Below are positions 46,862 to 59,345 of a stretch of DNA of 64,000 bases, one piece after another (the stretch's first letter is position 1; the number at the start of each line of letters is the position of its first letter). The notes beneath the pieces were generated by a model. That model saw nothing but the letters and a program-made list of their open reading frames with translations. It had not been told where the DNA came from and made no database searches. Made by a program: the position numbers and the translations under genes. The DNA is from Kingdonia uniflora (lineage: Eukaryota > Streptophyta > Magnoliopsida > Ranunculales > Circaeasteraceae): contig JACGCM010002784.1 of assembly GCA_014058105.1 (NCBI GenBank), forward strand, positions 744,001-808,000. The letters run 5' to 3'.

Positions 46862-48105
46862 TGATAAGAGGTTTTTAGAGCCTCTAGCAAAGTACCCACT
46901 CAAAGTATGGTTGTCGAATTATAGCACAGATGAGTGAGATCGAATCCACAAGGAGGTTTGGGAAAACAAATACTTTCTAGGCCGAATTATGATTTTATAA
47001 GAGATAAATCTAAGAAGAAGAAATAAAAAATAATTATAAAACTTAATGAGGGAGAAAGCTAAGGTTCGGACTTGGTCTCTACCTTTCAAAGTACTAATCG
47101 ATATATAACTAGATCCTAATATCTTCACCCATCATATGTTCGTGTCAAGACACATACGATGTTATAAAATAAACTACTAAATCTATGGCCAATCATTTAG
47201 TTGTTATGCTTTTAAGTGATGGTGAAGAGTGTCTTAGAGAATTATCAACTTAACCATGGCTAAGCTTGAGTGAGTTCTCTAGTGTTTTCTCTTGTTTAGA
47301 TCTCCATTCAAGTCTACGGTTAGTAACACTTGTTTGTAGACAAAGTTATCGTACACCAAACCGAAGCTATGGTCAAGCCTTCGATATGATATAATAACTT
47401 ATCAATCATAAAGTACTAAGAGAAAACTAATTAGAACCTAATTAATACAAATTATTGCTCATTCAAGAAGATGCCTCATCCTAGCCTTAGCTAGAAGATT
47501 AACCACTCATCTCGGACTTCATCACATTAACAACTAATTATTTAGAAAATAAAATAAAAGAGAGAAGATAATTAAATAAAACTAAGACTTTATTTCTTCT
47601 AAACTTGCTCTAATATGAGATACCCAATTACAATGGGGGGAAGGTTCCTTTTATAGGAGAAAGAACCCAAATTTAGAAACTATACATTAAATTCTAAATA
47701 ATATTTTCACAATAATATATTTTAATAGTACAACCAATCACCTAATATTTTTGCATATAATTTCCTTAAGTGATGTAGAGATCTTTCTTCATGGAAACTC
47801 TTGCATATATCTTCAATATAAAATATCTTTAAGGATCTTGGATACAATATATTCTTTGATCTTATTCTCCAAGAATATTTGTGTGTATATTTCTTCAATC
47901 TTGAGACCAAATATATTGTGTCTTTGACTTTTTGTGCTATGAATTGTTGGAGACACTTTTACTTGACTTTAAGAACTTGGTTTCAAATATCCATCTCCAG
48001 TAGCTACAATCAAACAAATGCGCATAAGTACCCAAAATTAAATATAATGGATGACTAAAATACATGTTTGGGTATATTAAAAATGTCATAATTATGCGTT
48101 CATCG
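46862..48105 (-). repeat. 5' LTR (element orientation)
   Basis: Plus-strand view: starts TGATAAGAGGTTTTTAGAGC and ends GCGTTCATCG, where the terminal A has mutated to G. About 24 bp longer than the other LTR because of a small insertion near 47320. Confidence 0.9.
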
Positions 48106-49619
48106 ATATATTATTTACATATGTACATTTTCAGGTGACTTCAGACCCGTACTCTGAACTCAGGGACACAGACAAGAAGTTATACCCGATCGTGTTTTAC
48201 ACCAGTTGCTTGACTTGCTTTGAAATTTTTGTCCCGTACCAACCTCGTAGGTTTCTTCTTCAGTTAGATCCCCCCCGATGCGATGGAGCGGGTCGATCGG
48301 TAATTCCCCTCATGAGTTCAAGGTGGTGTACGATTTTATAGAATGCCAATTTATGAGTTGGTCTAGTCATTTTTTATCTTCTGATAGACATAGTCAATCC
48401 ATTGAGAGACCTTCAGACGCGGTCCCAGGCTATTTGGAGTGGTACTTTGAAATAACTTACCCCCATCTCATAAATCTGAAGCACCATACATCTGCACCCC
48501 CGTCGATTCATGTTGTGGAATGAGATAAAGATATCCGTGAGAAGTTATTGGAATCGGTAAGACTTTGGCAATCTATATTTATTTTGGTTTTTTAGGTAAC
48601 GTTGATTTGTATTTAATTTTGCACAAGATAAACAAGCCGTAATAGTTAACCTGCAACTGTGGCACTAGATGTTAGGCGTTTCTATTTATTCTTATCAAAC
48701 TTTAAATTGCGTTAGCTGATATAGGAAACACCAACATCTTAGTGATAGTGGTTTAGGATTTAAAAACTCAAAAGGTACAATGACTGGAACTATTACACTA
48801 GACTTCTAGAATTAATGATAAACTTTGGGAACAATTTCCCAGCGTCCGAAAGAATAACCTGGCAAGCATTAATATTTTGTATGTATGCCGTTAGTATTAT
48901 TTATTTATGTTTTAAACTTTTTGAGTATTGATAGTTTTTATTTGTATCTTTCGCCAATGGATGCTTACTTAGAAGCACAGGAAACCGTGAGGCCGGTTGG
49001 CGTAGGATCAGGGCCATTCTTACAACAGAATTAGAGGACTGGCAATTTTGGGGAAGGGTGTTTGGTTTGACATATGATAATGGAACTGAAACCACAATCG
49101 AAATGTGTACTAACCTCCGCCAATTTTGTCACCAACAGTTAAGAAATAATATTGGCTAACCTTGCATTCATAATACTATCCAAATACCTTAATCTCACAT
49201 TTTTGCTGTTGAGGATTTATAACGAAGTGGCCCAAAAAGAGCTGGATATTTATGCTATTAGGTGTGTTGGTGCTGCACAAGATCATTTTTTTAGTATTCA
49301 GTTGCAGGATGGTGCACCTTTGCTCCCAATTGCAAATATTTGGTAGCAGTGTAAAGATGAAGTCATATTAGAATATGTGGATAGGTTTGAAATTAGAATT
49401 GACGATTTGATGCGACTCATGGGGCAGAGTGGTTTGAAGCTGACTATTTGGGAAGGGATTAAAAGGGAGGTAGGTATGATGGTTGTTGCAGACATGTGTG
49501 ACTTGGGGGGCGAAACTCATGTATCTAAAGTTGTTTCAGATACTACAGGTTCAGTCAATGTTGTAGATACAGTGGATACACTACCGAAGGTTGTTGATGA
49601 TACCACTGGAAGTTGAACA

Positions 49620-51249
49620 TAATGTGATTGGGTATTTTGGATTTTTTTTTGTGTATACATTTTGGGAATGTTGTTGTCGTTGCAGTATTAATTTTGATCA
49701 CGACATTAACCTTTTTGGTTTTATAATAACTTAAACTTCGTTTTGTGAAATTAACAAGATTTTGGGTATTATATTAACTTTAACTTTGTTTTGTCTCATT
49801 TATAATATTTGTCGTGTTAATGTTGTCGTAGTCACTACAATTTAATACTCTGACATGTTCTGCCATGTCAATGCCAGTACTAGCGCATTTTTTGCACGGT
49901 TCTTACGCTATAGTATAGCGGTCACATAAGGCATCTATCACATGAACCCTAGCATTGAAATTGATATTGGAAGTGGTAAAATGTTTAAGTTTCTCTTGCA
50001 ACACCGACTCGGGGTACTTGGCGTTGTGTAAAGATTCACATGGTTTTTCTTGCATCCCTAGTTAAATATAGATACCATCATTTTAGTGTTGAGGTGACAA
50101 CAACCACATATTAGACTACTAACATGTTAAAAACAATAAAAATCCAGACAATTAAATATATAAAATAACTACATCTTTCAAACCACATAACATCTTGGGA
50201 ATGCAAACACTTAAACCACACTTGTGAAGCAGGCGTGAGGATTGGTTTTAGCCCTCACTCATTTTGTCTGACATTTCGTCCTCCGATGCCTAAGATGGAT
50301 TTGGGTCAATAACAAACTCCTTAGGCCTTCAGGGCGGTGGGGTCATTAATTCTTGTCCATCTGAGCCTCTTACGTTGTACTTCTCTTAAAGCTCTATTTA
50401 TGGCTCTTTCAAGATCAGGTTCGTTATTTCTCGACCAAGTTGCTCTCCAGTTCGGAACACGAATCTTATGTTTTATAACTTTAAAATACCACTCCTTCAT
50501 TTCCCCTACAAGCTTGTTCCACTCCATCTACAACAAACGTAACTGTGGATCGAAGGGGCATATGGTGTCTTACGATGACTTCACTATAACTTTCTCATCA
50601 GTCCGCTGATGACTCTTAGCTTTGTAATGTTGATACAAAACAGAAGTGAAAAGAGGATTATCTATGAGTGAAGAAGCTCTAGATTTTTGAGGTGCCATTT
50701 TTGAAAGTAGTAGAACCAACCTCCAAATTACATGTACAAGTACACAACCAACAAACCAACTATCAATATGTGGTCGGTGTATTAAAATTCATACCAAGAA
50801 GTTGCTAGCTGTGGTTGGTATTGCAATTCATACGAAGAAGTTGTTGGCAGTTAATCCGCCAACTGCCAAACTAATGTTCATTTACAGTGTTGTTGTGGTT
50901 ATGTCAACGATTATATCATTTCATTTATAGGATAAGCAAACGCTTGCGTCATAGCAACAGGGATCACAAAGCAAGTTTGAATTCATCCCTGCTTAAGACC
51001 AACGCTATTTGTCTGGCACAGTCAGTACAGATAATAGCCATACACATAGTATAACCTATTTTCATTATACAAGTAATATTTCATTCCATACGCTGTTAAG
51101 ATAGCCATACATAGTCTTTAAAAAAAAATTGCGGCAAAGGAAAATAATCATAAAAGTTTAATAATTTTTAACCATACAAATCAATCATCTAGTTACACAT
51201 CTAACTAGCTTGAATGACGCCCCTTCTTTATTGCCAACTCTATCCTTCT
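49620..51249. other. AT-rich spacer between PMD-OTU copies A and B
   Basis: Apart from the broken frame at 50321-50698, nothing is recognised. It lies between the 3' ends of the plus-strand copy A and the minus-strand copy B. Confidence 0.4.
50321..50698 (-). pseudogene. hypothetical short ORF with two in-frame stops
   Basis: From ATG 50698 a single frame runs about 125 codons, broken by two stops about 42 and 55 codons in. It begins MAPQKSRASSL and has a tryptophan- and arginine-rich second half (MKEWYFKVIKHK, RATWSRNNEPDLERAINRAL). The frame-preserved second half suggests a former gene rather than noise. Family unknown; it may be part of the same mobile element as its OTU neighbour. Confidence 0.4.
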
Positions 51250-54200
51250 TGGAAAGCTTCTCATTTAGAGACTTAAAAGCGTGAACTCTTACATATAATG
51301 TTGCCCGTATTTTGTGACATCCTTCAACTTCATTCTCATCCATGTCCTTACAATGGCTGGTATATGTGCACCAGGCTGCATATCCACCACAACGAAGTGA
51401 TCACTTGCCTCGCCAACTTGAATAATTGCAGCAACCTTGAAGGAATCATTCTCCCTAACTGGATGGATGTTGGATCAGCTTTGATCCACCACATTCAAAG
51501 GCAGGATAGTAAGACAGTTTTGATGCATAAGACTAACAAAGACCACGTTGTACTTGTTTACAACAATGTATCCCATACATGGAGTCTCAAACCAAAGAAT
51601 CAGGTTGCACGGAGATTCGTAATGGTCAATGTTATTCCTTATCTCATTAAACTTGTTGTTGTCCAAGCCTTTACCCGTTGTCATCTCTTACAAAGCCTTG
51701 TATAGATGTGGATTTGAATCAAACTCCAACATTTCTTTTTTTATGTTGATCCAAACGCCTTCACCCCTGCCGAGTGCATGAACAAGAACACGAACCCCAC
51801 AATTCCCATCTTGTGTCACATTATGTAAATCATAGATCACATGCCCCCTAACCAAAGTATGATATGCCCCACCAAGTTCATTTATACCTGTAAAAATGAA
51901 GACCTTAAATTTGAAGTTATAATATATCTTGTCCATAATGTAACCATAAAATGTAAGTATTAACATATACGTTTATTCTTTGTTGCCTTGGTAGGTGTGT
52001 TTTTTGCTATGATCTTTCTAGGGGTCGTTCGCTTCCTTTTCCTCTGCGGTGGAACCACGAAATGGCCTTCCCGTAGCTATTGGAGGATTTGTAGTGACCT
52101 CTCCCTATAGTCGCCAGCTGTATAGTTGTCTGCGCTTACAATTAATTTGGTGAGAATGCTTTGTACTTCCATCACTCGCTGCTCCTGGTCACATACACAA
52201 AATGAGGCTATAATCTAGTTTGACGTAATTTAAATTACGCATTTAATAATTTCACTTACAGGCTCAACTTTTCATGCATTTGTCTGTGGTAGTCGTGCTG
52301 TCAAGTTCCCCATTCTATTAGGCGCTGCAGGTCTCAATCTTTTTATCAGATTGTGAACACACGGGTGAGAGTGGACTCAATACCACTCCTAGTATCCAGT
52401 AGTGCAATCCCACGGGTCCTTTATAGGTTCCGGCCCCCTCCTATCTTGCCCTACAACATGGTCCTTCCAGTTTGTAAACTGGTGGCTAGAAACCTGCCAG
52501 TCGACTCTGATAATGCCATGTATGCTCAAAATCTACTATTTATGGAATAGATGGACGAGTACTCCCTGTATCAACGAGAACTATCATAGAACCCTGCCTG
52601 GCTGGTAGGGTGTGAGCATATCAAAACAACGTATGGGGCCATTGTAAAAGGACACTGGATGTAATGGTCTTGCCTCCCTATGAGCAACGTATGGATCCCA
52701 ACAAATATAAACCAATGAAGTTAAAATTGTATTAATAGCAACACCACCTACAGATATGTGAATTGTCAGTTATCAAGGTATATGTAATACACTTACATTG
52801 TCTAGATCAAGGTCATCCAACGCCTGTCAATATGTCACAAGAGCATCTGGACCTTCATTTGACCCGCACTAGTACCCCATCTCATAGCCTGAGGTCAAGG
52901 TTCCCGGTAATTCTGCTTTAGTACTAGGACTTGACAAAAGAAAACGAAGTGCTCATACACCCATGCCTACAATGGTTATAAAAATAGATCTATCATGATG
53001 GATTACATTTTTATTTAGCAATCATATGTAACTGTGACAATATAATTTACATTTACCTTAAGAAAAGAACCCGGTTATCTGGCAGCCAAACTTGCGAGAT
53101 GAGACCCCCAAATTATAGTATAAATATACAAGGATATCCATACCCCAAGCATATTTGGAAACTTTGTCAAGGTCACGGAGAAAATATAGGTATTTTACCG
53201 ATATCTTGTCCCCAGATTTGTCGGAAAGAAGGATACAACCTTCAAAAGCATCCGGTAAGCCAAAATTCGTAGTAAACAATGAAGTTTGAAAATGTACAAG
53301 AGGCTAAGGTGAATACCTAGGACGTACAAGATATACGCTAGAACTGCGTATTCGTAAAACTCTTGCGTTTCTCCTTTCTTATTCCTGAAGCATAATTTTA
53401 GGTTTACAAGTTGAATGGTTGTTATTCGTCGCATTTTTTTCACGTCAAGGCAGCCTTAGCTTCTCCTGGTGAGTACCCCAGTACATTCTGAAGCAACAGG
53501 GATACTTCAACATAATCAATGCTTTCTCCGTCCATTGGAATTTCGACAATAGGCAATCCGGTAATTTACTGAACATCATCGAGAGTGATAGACATCTATC
53601 CATGTAGCATGTGAAAAGAAGTTATCCCAGAATGCCATCTCTCTATAAACATGTTAACAATTATTCTATTCACTTTTGGGTATGCGATGTCTTCTACCAT
53701 ATGGAATCCCGTCCTCTCTAACAACTCTTGAAAACTTTATCCTCGTCCCTTACTACCCATTTAGTAAGCGTCCCTTACTAATCATTGTTTCATCATCCAC
53801 ATCTACTTTTTCTACGCCCTCCAACTCACTTTCAACTAACCATTGTACTTTACTATCATCCATTTCTTCTCTAACCTGGATGCCTTGGTCTTCTGCTGCA
53901 CTACCAGGCTCTTCCTCTTCTATTTTTTTGATAGCATCGCAAAGAATATTGTAAGCACTCTAGTACTCTTAACAGCTTTCTCGTCCTCCCGCGCTTCATT
54001 TTCATGCCTACAAGAAGCATGCGCGTATCTTCCTCTCTTTCCTTCAAGAATTAACAAATCATTTTGTTCCCTAAGGATGCGAGGCTTATTGGTGGCAGGT
54101 AATATTACTTCAGCTACTTCTTCTATGGGATGTGTGGTTCGGGACAAAGATGAGGCAGCCACTTCAATTGTATTATTAGTCGGTGTGGGTATTTGAGGTT

Positions 54201-54321
54201 GGGATGAAGAGCCAAAATCTTAGGCTTGCTTTATTTTTGATTCATTTGACCCCAAAGAAACTTCATTCATGATCTCAGCTAATGGGGGCGCATACATAGA
54301 TGGAGAACTAGGATTATCCAT
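51250..54321 (-). pseudogene. PMD-OTU gene, copy B
   Basis: Minus strand, same domain order as copy A. From 54321: leader MDNPSSPSMYAPPLAEI and a charged region (to 53920); PMD N-terminal half (about 53690-53560, FIERWHSGITSFHM, SITLDDVQ); central half (53443-53058, DKSGDKISVKYL, KYAWGMDILVYLYYNLG); C-terminal block (about 52430-52380, DPWDCTTGY.EWY). A basic linker with KRKR follows at about 52030. The OTU domain is at 51966-51250: TQDGNCGVRVLVHALGRGE with catalytic Asp and Cys near 51805, MGYIVVNKYNVVFVSL, then DHFVVVDM with the catalytic His near 51397. Multiple stops and frameshifts. The catalytic residues survive although the frame is broken. Confidence 0.75.
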
Positions 54322-55121
54322 TCATGCATTTCGAACTACAATAGTTTCAAGGTGCCATATTATAAAAAGAAAAGTAAAAAGCTAATGGGGTGTGACGCTG
54401 CAGTCTAAACGCTACATCCTAAGTATTGGATTTCAAACCCAAACGTTGTTAGAAACACCTTATCTTGTCAACTAAAATGCTAACATTGTAGCGTTGAGGT
54501 ATCACGTAGAAAATAAAACAAAACCATTAATTGCGGCGTTTAAAGATTTTAAGTTGGTTATGGTTTGTTCCAATTGCAGTATTACCAATTTCAAGCAAGA
54601 TATATCTTTTCAGGTCGAACTTTAGTTTAAGAAATTGCCATTAAGGTTACGTTTGATTTCGCTTCCAATTTTCAAACAATAGTAAATTAACAAAAATAGT
54701 ATTCTTTTTAGAGAAAGATAGAGATAATAGTGTGTACCTTAATAATGGTGAACACCCCCGCCTAGGGTCGTTCTATCTTCACTACCCCCACTTACCCAAG
54801 GTATTGATTTAACAGTAATGAATCAAACTTTCATAACTTCAATTACTCCAATTGGATTCCCAAATAAGAGAGAGAGAGAGAAAAAAAAAAGAAAAAGAAA
54901 AATGTGGATATGGGATAGAGAGAGGGAGATGGAGAGTGGTTTCAAAACGAAATGGTTTGGTTATGTTTGGGTTTTCCAATGGGTTACGTTGTTTAATATC
55001 CTAGGGATATGTCGCTAAAAATGTCATTTATTTATAACATGGAGAATCAATTTCAACAATCCAATGCCATGTTATACACATTCAACCATAAGTTCTAGCG
55101 CATTGAGTTGGGGTTAAAGAT
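54322..55121. other. spacer, no gene
   Basis: AT-rich. A GA-rich purine stretch lies at 54868-54930. It separates copy B from the GC-rich insert. Confidence 0.4.
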
Positions 55122-56000
55122 TGTGACGACCTACCGAACGCCGGCCAAATCCACCCGAGCGTTTTGAGTTCTGTCCGAATGTATTTGTTCTCTATATCCT
55201 AATATAGCAGCACGCCAAGTTTCGTCGCAATCGGATTCAGTTAAGGGGGCGAAAAGGTCCAGTACGCTTCGTCTCATGTTTTAACGTTTCCTTTTGGAAG
55301 TTGACTATTTACTTAGTAGCTATATTAAGGAGGAACCTTGGTCCGATCCTCCCCATGACTAAAAGAGCTTTAACGCTTAGTCATCAAGGACCCCGGCTCA
55401 TTGACTATCTACAAGGGATAGTTATGAGTTCTCCTAGGCCTAGGGTAGGCTAGGGGACATTGCCTCGCAATGCGGGCCGGTTTTCATTAGAGGGCTTCAT
55501 ATGGCGCCGCTATGCCCCGCGGGCTATCCGAGACGCACCGCCCCGTTCAGATGGACAATATAATTAGTCCAGGCTCGTCGCCCCTTGAGATATGAGTCCC
55601 CTATGTGGAAACTGACATATTGAGCTACCCTGATCCGCTACAGGACAGGTGTGCTTTCCGTATCTCGCGCACGTCGTGAGAGATTACGCTGTAGGGATTA
55701 TTGAGGGAACCTTCAGCGTTGTTGCCTATACCGAATACATATTCGATGACCCCTCACGAGTATCCAGGATTATCCGAATGTCGCTCTAGCATCCGTGGGT
55801 TGTATGCCACTGGCGCGCCGCGCCAGTGAAGATGGCTGGTACACGCCGACCTCGCGTCCGTGTACGCCGCACGGTCCCTTATTCCGCTGCACTCCGGGCA
55901 CTGTAGAGTCAGTCCCGGCTACGCCCGTGTCAAAGATAGTTGTAGGTCGCCACTAAATGGGTGTCAGACAGACTAGTAGTTGTCTCATCTTTTGGCAGTG
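55122..56000. mobile_element. GC-rich solo-LTR-like insertion, 879 bp
   Basis: Begins TGTGACGACCTACCG, a start typical of plant LTRs, and is flanked by AAGAT at 55117-55121 and 56001-56005. Base composition is markedly richer in G+C than all surrounding DNA, with CG-dense blocks such as GGCGCGCCGCGCC near 55812. No ORF. The right end reads GGCAGTG rather than the canonical CA, so the LTR assignment is provisional. Confidence 0.5.
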
Positions 56001-56329
56001 AAGATAACGCTATAAAATTGGCATTGACAATCAATCAGTAAAGCAATTAACATACTGTTTCCAAGACCAAATAACATCGTATATGTGGCGTTGCAGGTTC
56101 AGCAACATAAATAAAATTAAAATAAATAAGTATTTATGACCATCAAAGAATAGAGTTACTTGACTGACAGTTCTTTAACATCACACTTAGAAGTTACAAT
56201 ACATCGATAAAGTTATATTTTTTCAAACCAAAAACTTACAACAACACCCAAGAACTTACATGAGCGACACCCCCAGCTCAAAGTACATTAAATTCAAAGT
56301 TGGCCCCCTCCTTGCTAGTTACTTGATCA

Positions 56330-59300
56330 TACGAAGGATATGCTACATCTATTTCATTCCATAACATATTTCTGCGAACAAATGTTGTGGCATACGATGA
56401 ACACTCTGATCATGGGCTCTATTCAATCTAGCAGTGATAGAGGATACAAAGGATATTTCATATCAATCACAACGAAATGATTAATTTTTATGCCAACAAG
56501 ACCAATAGAAACAACTTTAAGATTACCTTCTGCATCAAGTGGATGCGTATCAGTTTGAGCAAGGTCAACCCTGTTAATCGGCAAAACTGTCAAGCATTGG
56601 ACCGTACTGAGTGAAACGAAAGCTACATTGTATCAAAGTGCCACAATGTATCCCATGTTAGGCGTTTCAAACTAATAGATTTTATCACTGCACGAGGACT
56701 CGTAATAGTTGATAGCATTCTTATAGTATCGATATGTTTGTTCCCCATCCTCACTAAGTAAAGAAAATAACGCCGCATACCTATCCTCATTCATGACAAG
56801 CTCATTGTACATTTATTTTCATGCCATCCTCCAAGCTTCTTGTCCCTGGCCTAGTTCATGAGCAATAGTACGGAACCCACAATTTCCATCAGCACCCACA
56901 TTGTGTATGTTGGATATCAAACGTTCACGGCAAAGCCTGAGGAAGAACTACAAAAAACTATTAATACTTAAAAGATATGAGTTGTGAGATTGATAACAAC
57001 CTCATTTGTACTTTACAATATGCAAATTCTAATAACTTAGTAAGGTAAATGGGTTAAATAAAATACATGTCTGAATTCTTGCACTCGTCCTAAGAGTGCA
57101 TGTCGGTATCGTTGCCTTACACGGACACTTCGACAATACGTGTGACTTTGCATGTGGAGTAGACCCCTTATCTCTCTTTGAGGACTCTATCTCAGGAATT
57201 AATACTGAATCATATCCAGTGTCTGCACTGAGACGAATACCACTATTTTTGTTGTGCAAACCTTTCCAATTTGACTTGGAAAAAACACAATATCAGTATT
57301 TGGATCCAATTTTCTACTTCCCCTTGGAGTAGAGTCATCACTGTCATTCTATTCATGCTTCCCATAGCAGCCAATTGCACGGATGGAAATACCTTGAAAG
57401 CACTTTATTTTGGCATGTCTAACCGAGCTTTTGTCGGTAAAGCTAAACACAAAATCATGAAGGCAGTCCAATGCGTCTATCTTCCTTCGTTCATGCGAAG
57501 ACGAGATAATAAAATAATGAGTAACACGCAATTTACTCCATATCTGCAGATGAAAAATATAACGTTAATGCATACTAGTTCAAAGTTATGAGATTTGAGT
57601 TTTGTAATCATAGACTCCATCAAACATGGATCTAATGCATGTATAGGGGATTCTGGACGCGAAGGTGCAAATGACGCTCGTACCACTTATAGTAGCCGTC
57701 AACACAATCCCAAGGTTTGACCATAGGCATTAAAAATGCCTTGTCAAGAACATGATTGAACCATACATTAAAGCTTATTCTTCAGACATCAAAGGTTCCT
57801 TTGGGATCTCCTATACCTTCCTCAATTGGCGTAAAACTTTATCTGGTTGGTGAGCTGCAAAGACTTCGAAACAGTAGTAAGTCCTTATAAAATGACATTA
57901 TGGGCCTTTTGCTAGACTTCATCTCATATGGATCCCATCAGACCTAAAATGCCGTGATTCAATAGTAAGTACCCAAGTATGAATGAAATAATAATTAAGT
58001 TGTCGATGAAGTGGGAACAATCACATAACACTTACATAGTATGTACTCATGTCGCCCAATACATGTCTGTAGGTAATCAAAGCTTCTTTACTCTCACCCA
58101 CGCCTGAGGCCGGTATCCATCGTATGGCTCATGGTGATGACTCCATGTAGCTAGTCCTGATCGTGAGTGCCATACTAGGCACGATGAAGTACTTAGATAC
58201 TCAAGCCTACAAACATTTGTTTAGTACCACAACACAAACTAATGAATAGGTTAATGACTTGGTTAAACCATCTAATAGGTATGAATCTCTGTACTCCCAA
58301 CGCTAGATACCACCGTTGGCCACATTACCCAAATGAATGGAAAAATTCATTATGACTACCTCTATAGCGCAACTAACATGGCATTAATGTTTCAGCCATG
58401 GCAGAGAACTGTTCCTTTATTGTTAAACTAGAACGCCATTAGTCTGGCATTACCTATCCTATATATGATTTGATGAATTCATTGGCAAGCGATATAGAAC
58501 GGCAATATTCTTTCGTTCTTTATATAGTTATTAATTGTTCAAAGAGTTGTTAATATAACTCATGATTAAATGGCGAAGGAAAATAATTAGTGTATATAAA
58601 ATCTTACCTCAAGATGGCCCACAAACCCAGCAATGTATTTACTATTCTGACGAGAAGTTGCTCCGAGCTCATCGTACAGATGGGCAAGTACGGCTATACC
58701 CCAAGAGTACTTGGAAATTTTTCTTAAGTCAGCGAGGCAGTGACTTCACTGAGATTTGCTTATTCCCAACGTTGGGAAAATAAATACAACCTGCAAATAC
58801 ATAATAAAAACTTCATGTGTTACCAAATACAACAATGACATTTCAAATACAAATAAAATATCAATAGCCTCATCTGAAATACATACCTAGTACATAGAGA
58901 ATGTACACTTTTACTGCGCACTCATACCATTCAGTACTCTTCCCAATACCCCCCATAAAAAGATTGCGCAGCTCCTTCAACTAAATCACGGTTCCCCCTT
59001 CCTTAGGTCTAGTGGACAACAATTTATCTGCATCTTTCACCAAGATACTCATGACTCTATGAACTAAAGTTGTAGCACTACTATGGTTATTGATAAGAAG
59101 GCCATCCACTGCCATCCCCGTGACTGGCAAATCAATAATATGTACCATATCATTGAGAGTGATTGCCATCTCTCCAAAAGCCATGTGAAATGACCGGGTT
59201 GCCATTTTTCTGCAAACCCATTGATAATTGTTTTGTTAACCTAAGGGTAGGTAATATCTTCAACCATGTGAAACCCTGTTGTTGCCAAAATGTTATGAAG

Positions 59301-59345
59301 CTCATCACACTCTTGGCTTAAGGGATACCTAGAGATCATAATACT
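56330..59345 (-). pseudogene. PMD-OTU gene, copy C
   Basis: Minus strand. PMD N-terminal half at 59205-58870 (MATRSFHMAFGEMAITLNDMV; IDLPVTG); central half at about 58790-58610 (KQISVKSLPRLRKISKYSWG, AVLAHLYDELGATSR); an EYLSTSS block near 58200; C-terminal DCVDGYYKWYERH near 57700. A linker frame (57259-57029) precedes the OTU domain at about 56960-56330: GADGNCGFRTIAHELGQGQ with Asp and Cys near 56885, MGYIVALYYNVAFVSLS, LTVLPIN, then NHFVVIDM with the catalytic His near 56475. Exons are interrupted by stops. The OTU active-site motifs are the best kept in the window. Confidence 0.75.

Larger units (their letters stand above)
34201..48105 (-). mobile_element. 13.9-kb LTR retrotransposon without recognisable pol (LARD-like)
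   Basis: Two long direct LTRs (34201-35420 and 46862-48105) flanked by the 5-bp target duplication ATATA (34196-34200 and 48106-48110). Polarity is minus: the primer-binding site next to the right LTR (46841-46859, minus strand TAGCACCGTTGCTGGGGAG) resembles the TGGCGCCGTTGCCGGGGA site of plant Athila/Tat/Ogre-type gypsy elements, and a purine tract AAGTTTGGGAATATT abuts the left LTR. No gag, protease, RT or integrase motif is recognisable in the 5.6 kb left after subtracting the nested MULE. The line at 36685-36730 matches the GGGTTGCCTCCCAAGAAGC segment common in these elements. It sits in an intron of the PMD-OTU gene. Confidence 0.88.
31565..49495 (+). pseudogene. PMD-OTU gene, copy A, split by insertions
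   Basis: Plus-strand plant mobile domain (MAIN-like) followed by an OTU cysteine-protease-like domain. Exons: 31565-about 31945 (basic leader, then the GP.D.TIL PMD start); about 32030-32080 plus 33109-33881 (TQIFIEHWH, MTFNFLFAKMGISLDNV, HYAWAAATLAYLYHN); 33971-34137; then, after a 14-kb intron containing the LTR retrotransposon, 48135-about 48556 (SDPYSELRD, AVPGYLEWY). The phase-0 junction GAT/GTGACT rejoins the PMD. The OTU part starts near 48953, where the expected DGNC block reads ANGCLLR, and has a DHFFSIQLQDGAPLLPIANIW-like His segment near 49281. Stops (33429, 33774) and a frameshift near 48280 show it is dead. PMD proteins are linked to transposon silencing; the role of the fusion is unknown. 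Confidence 0.75.
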
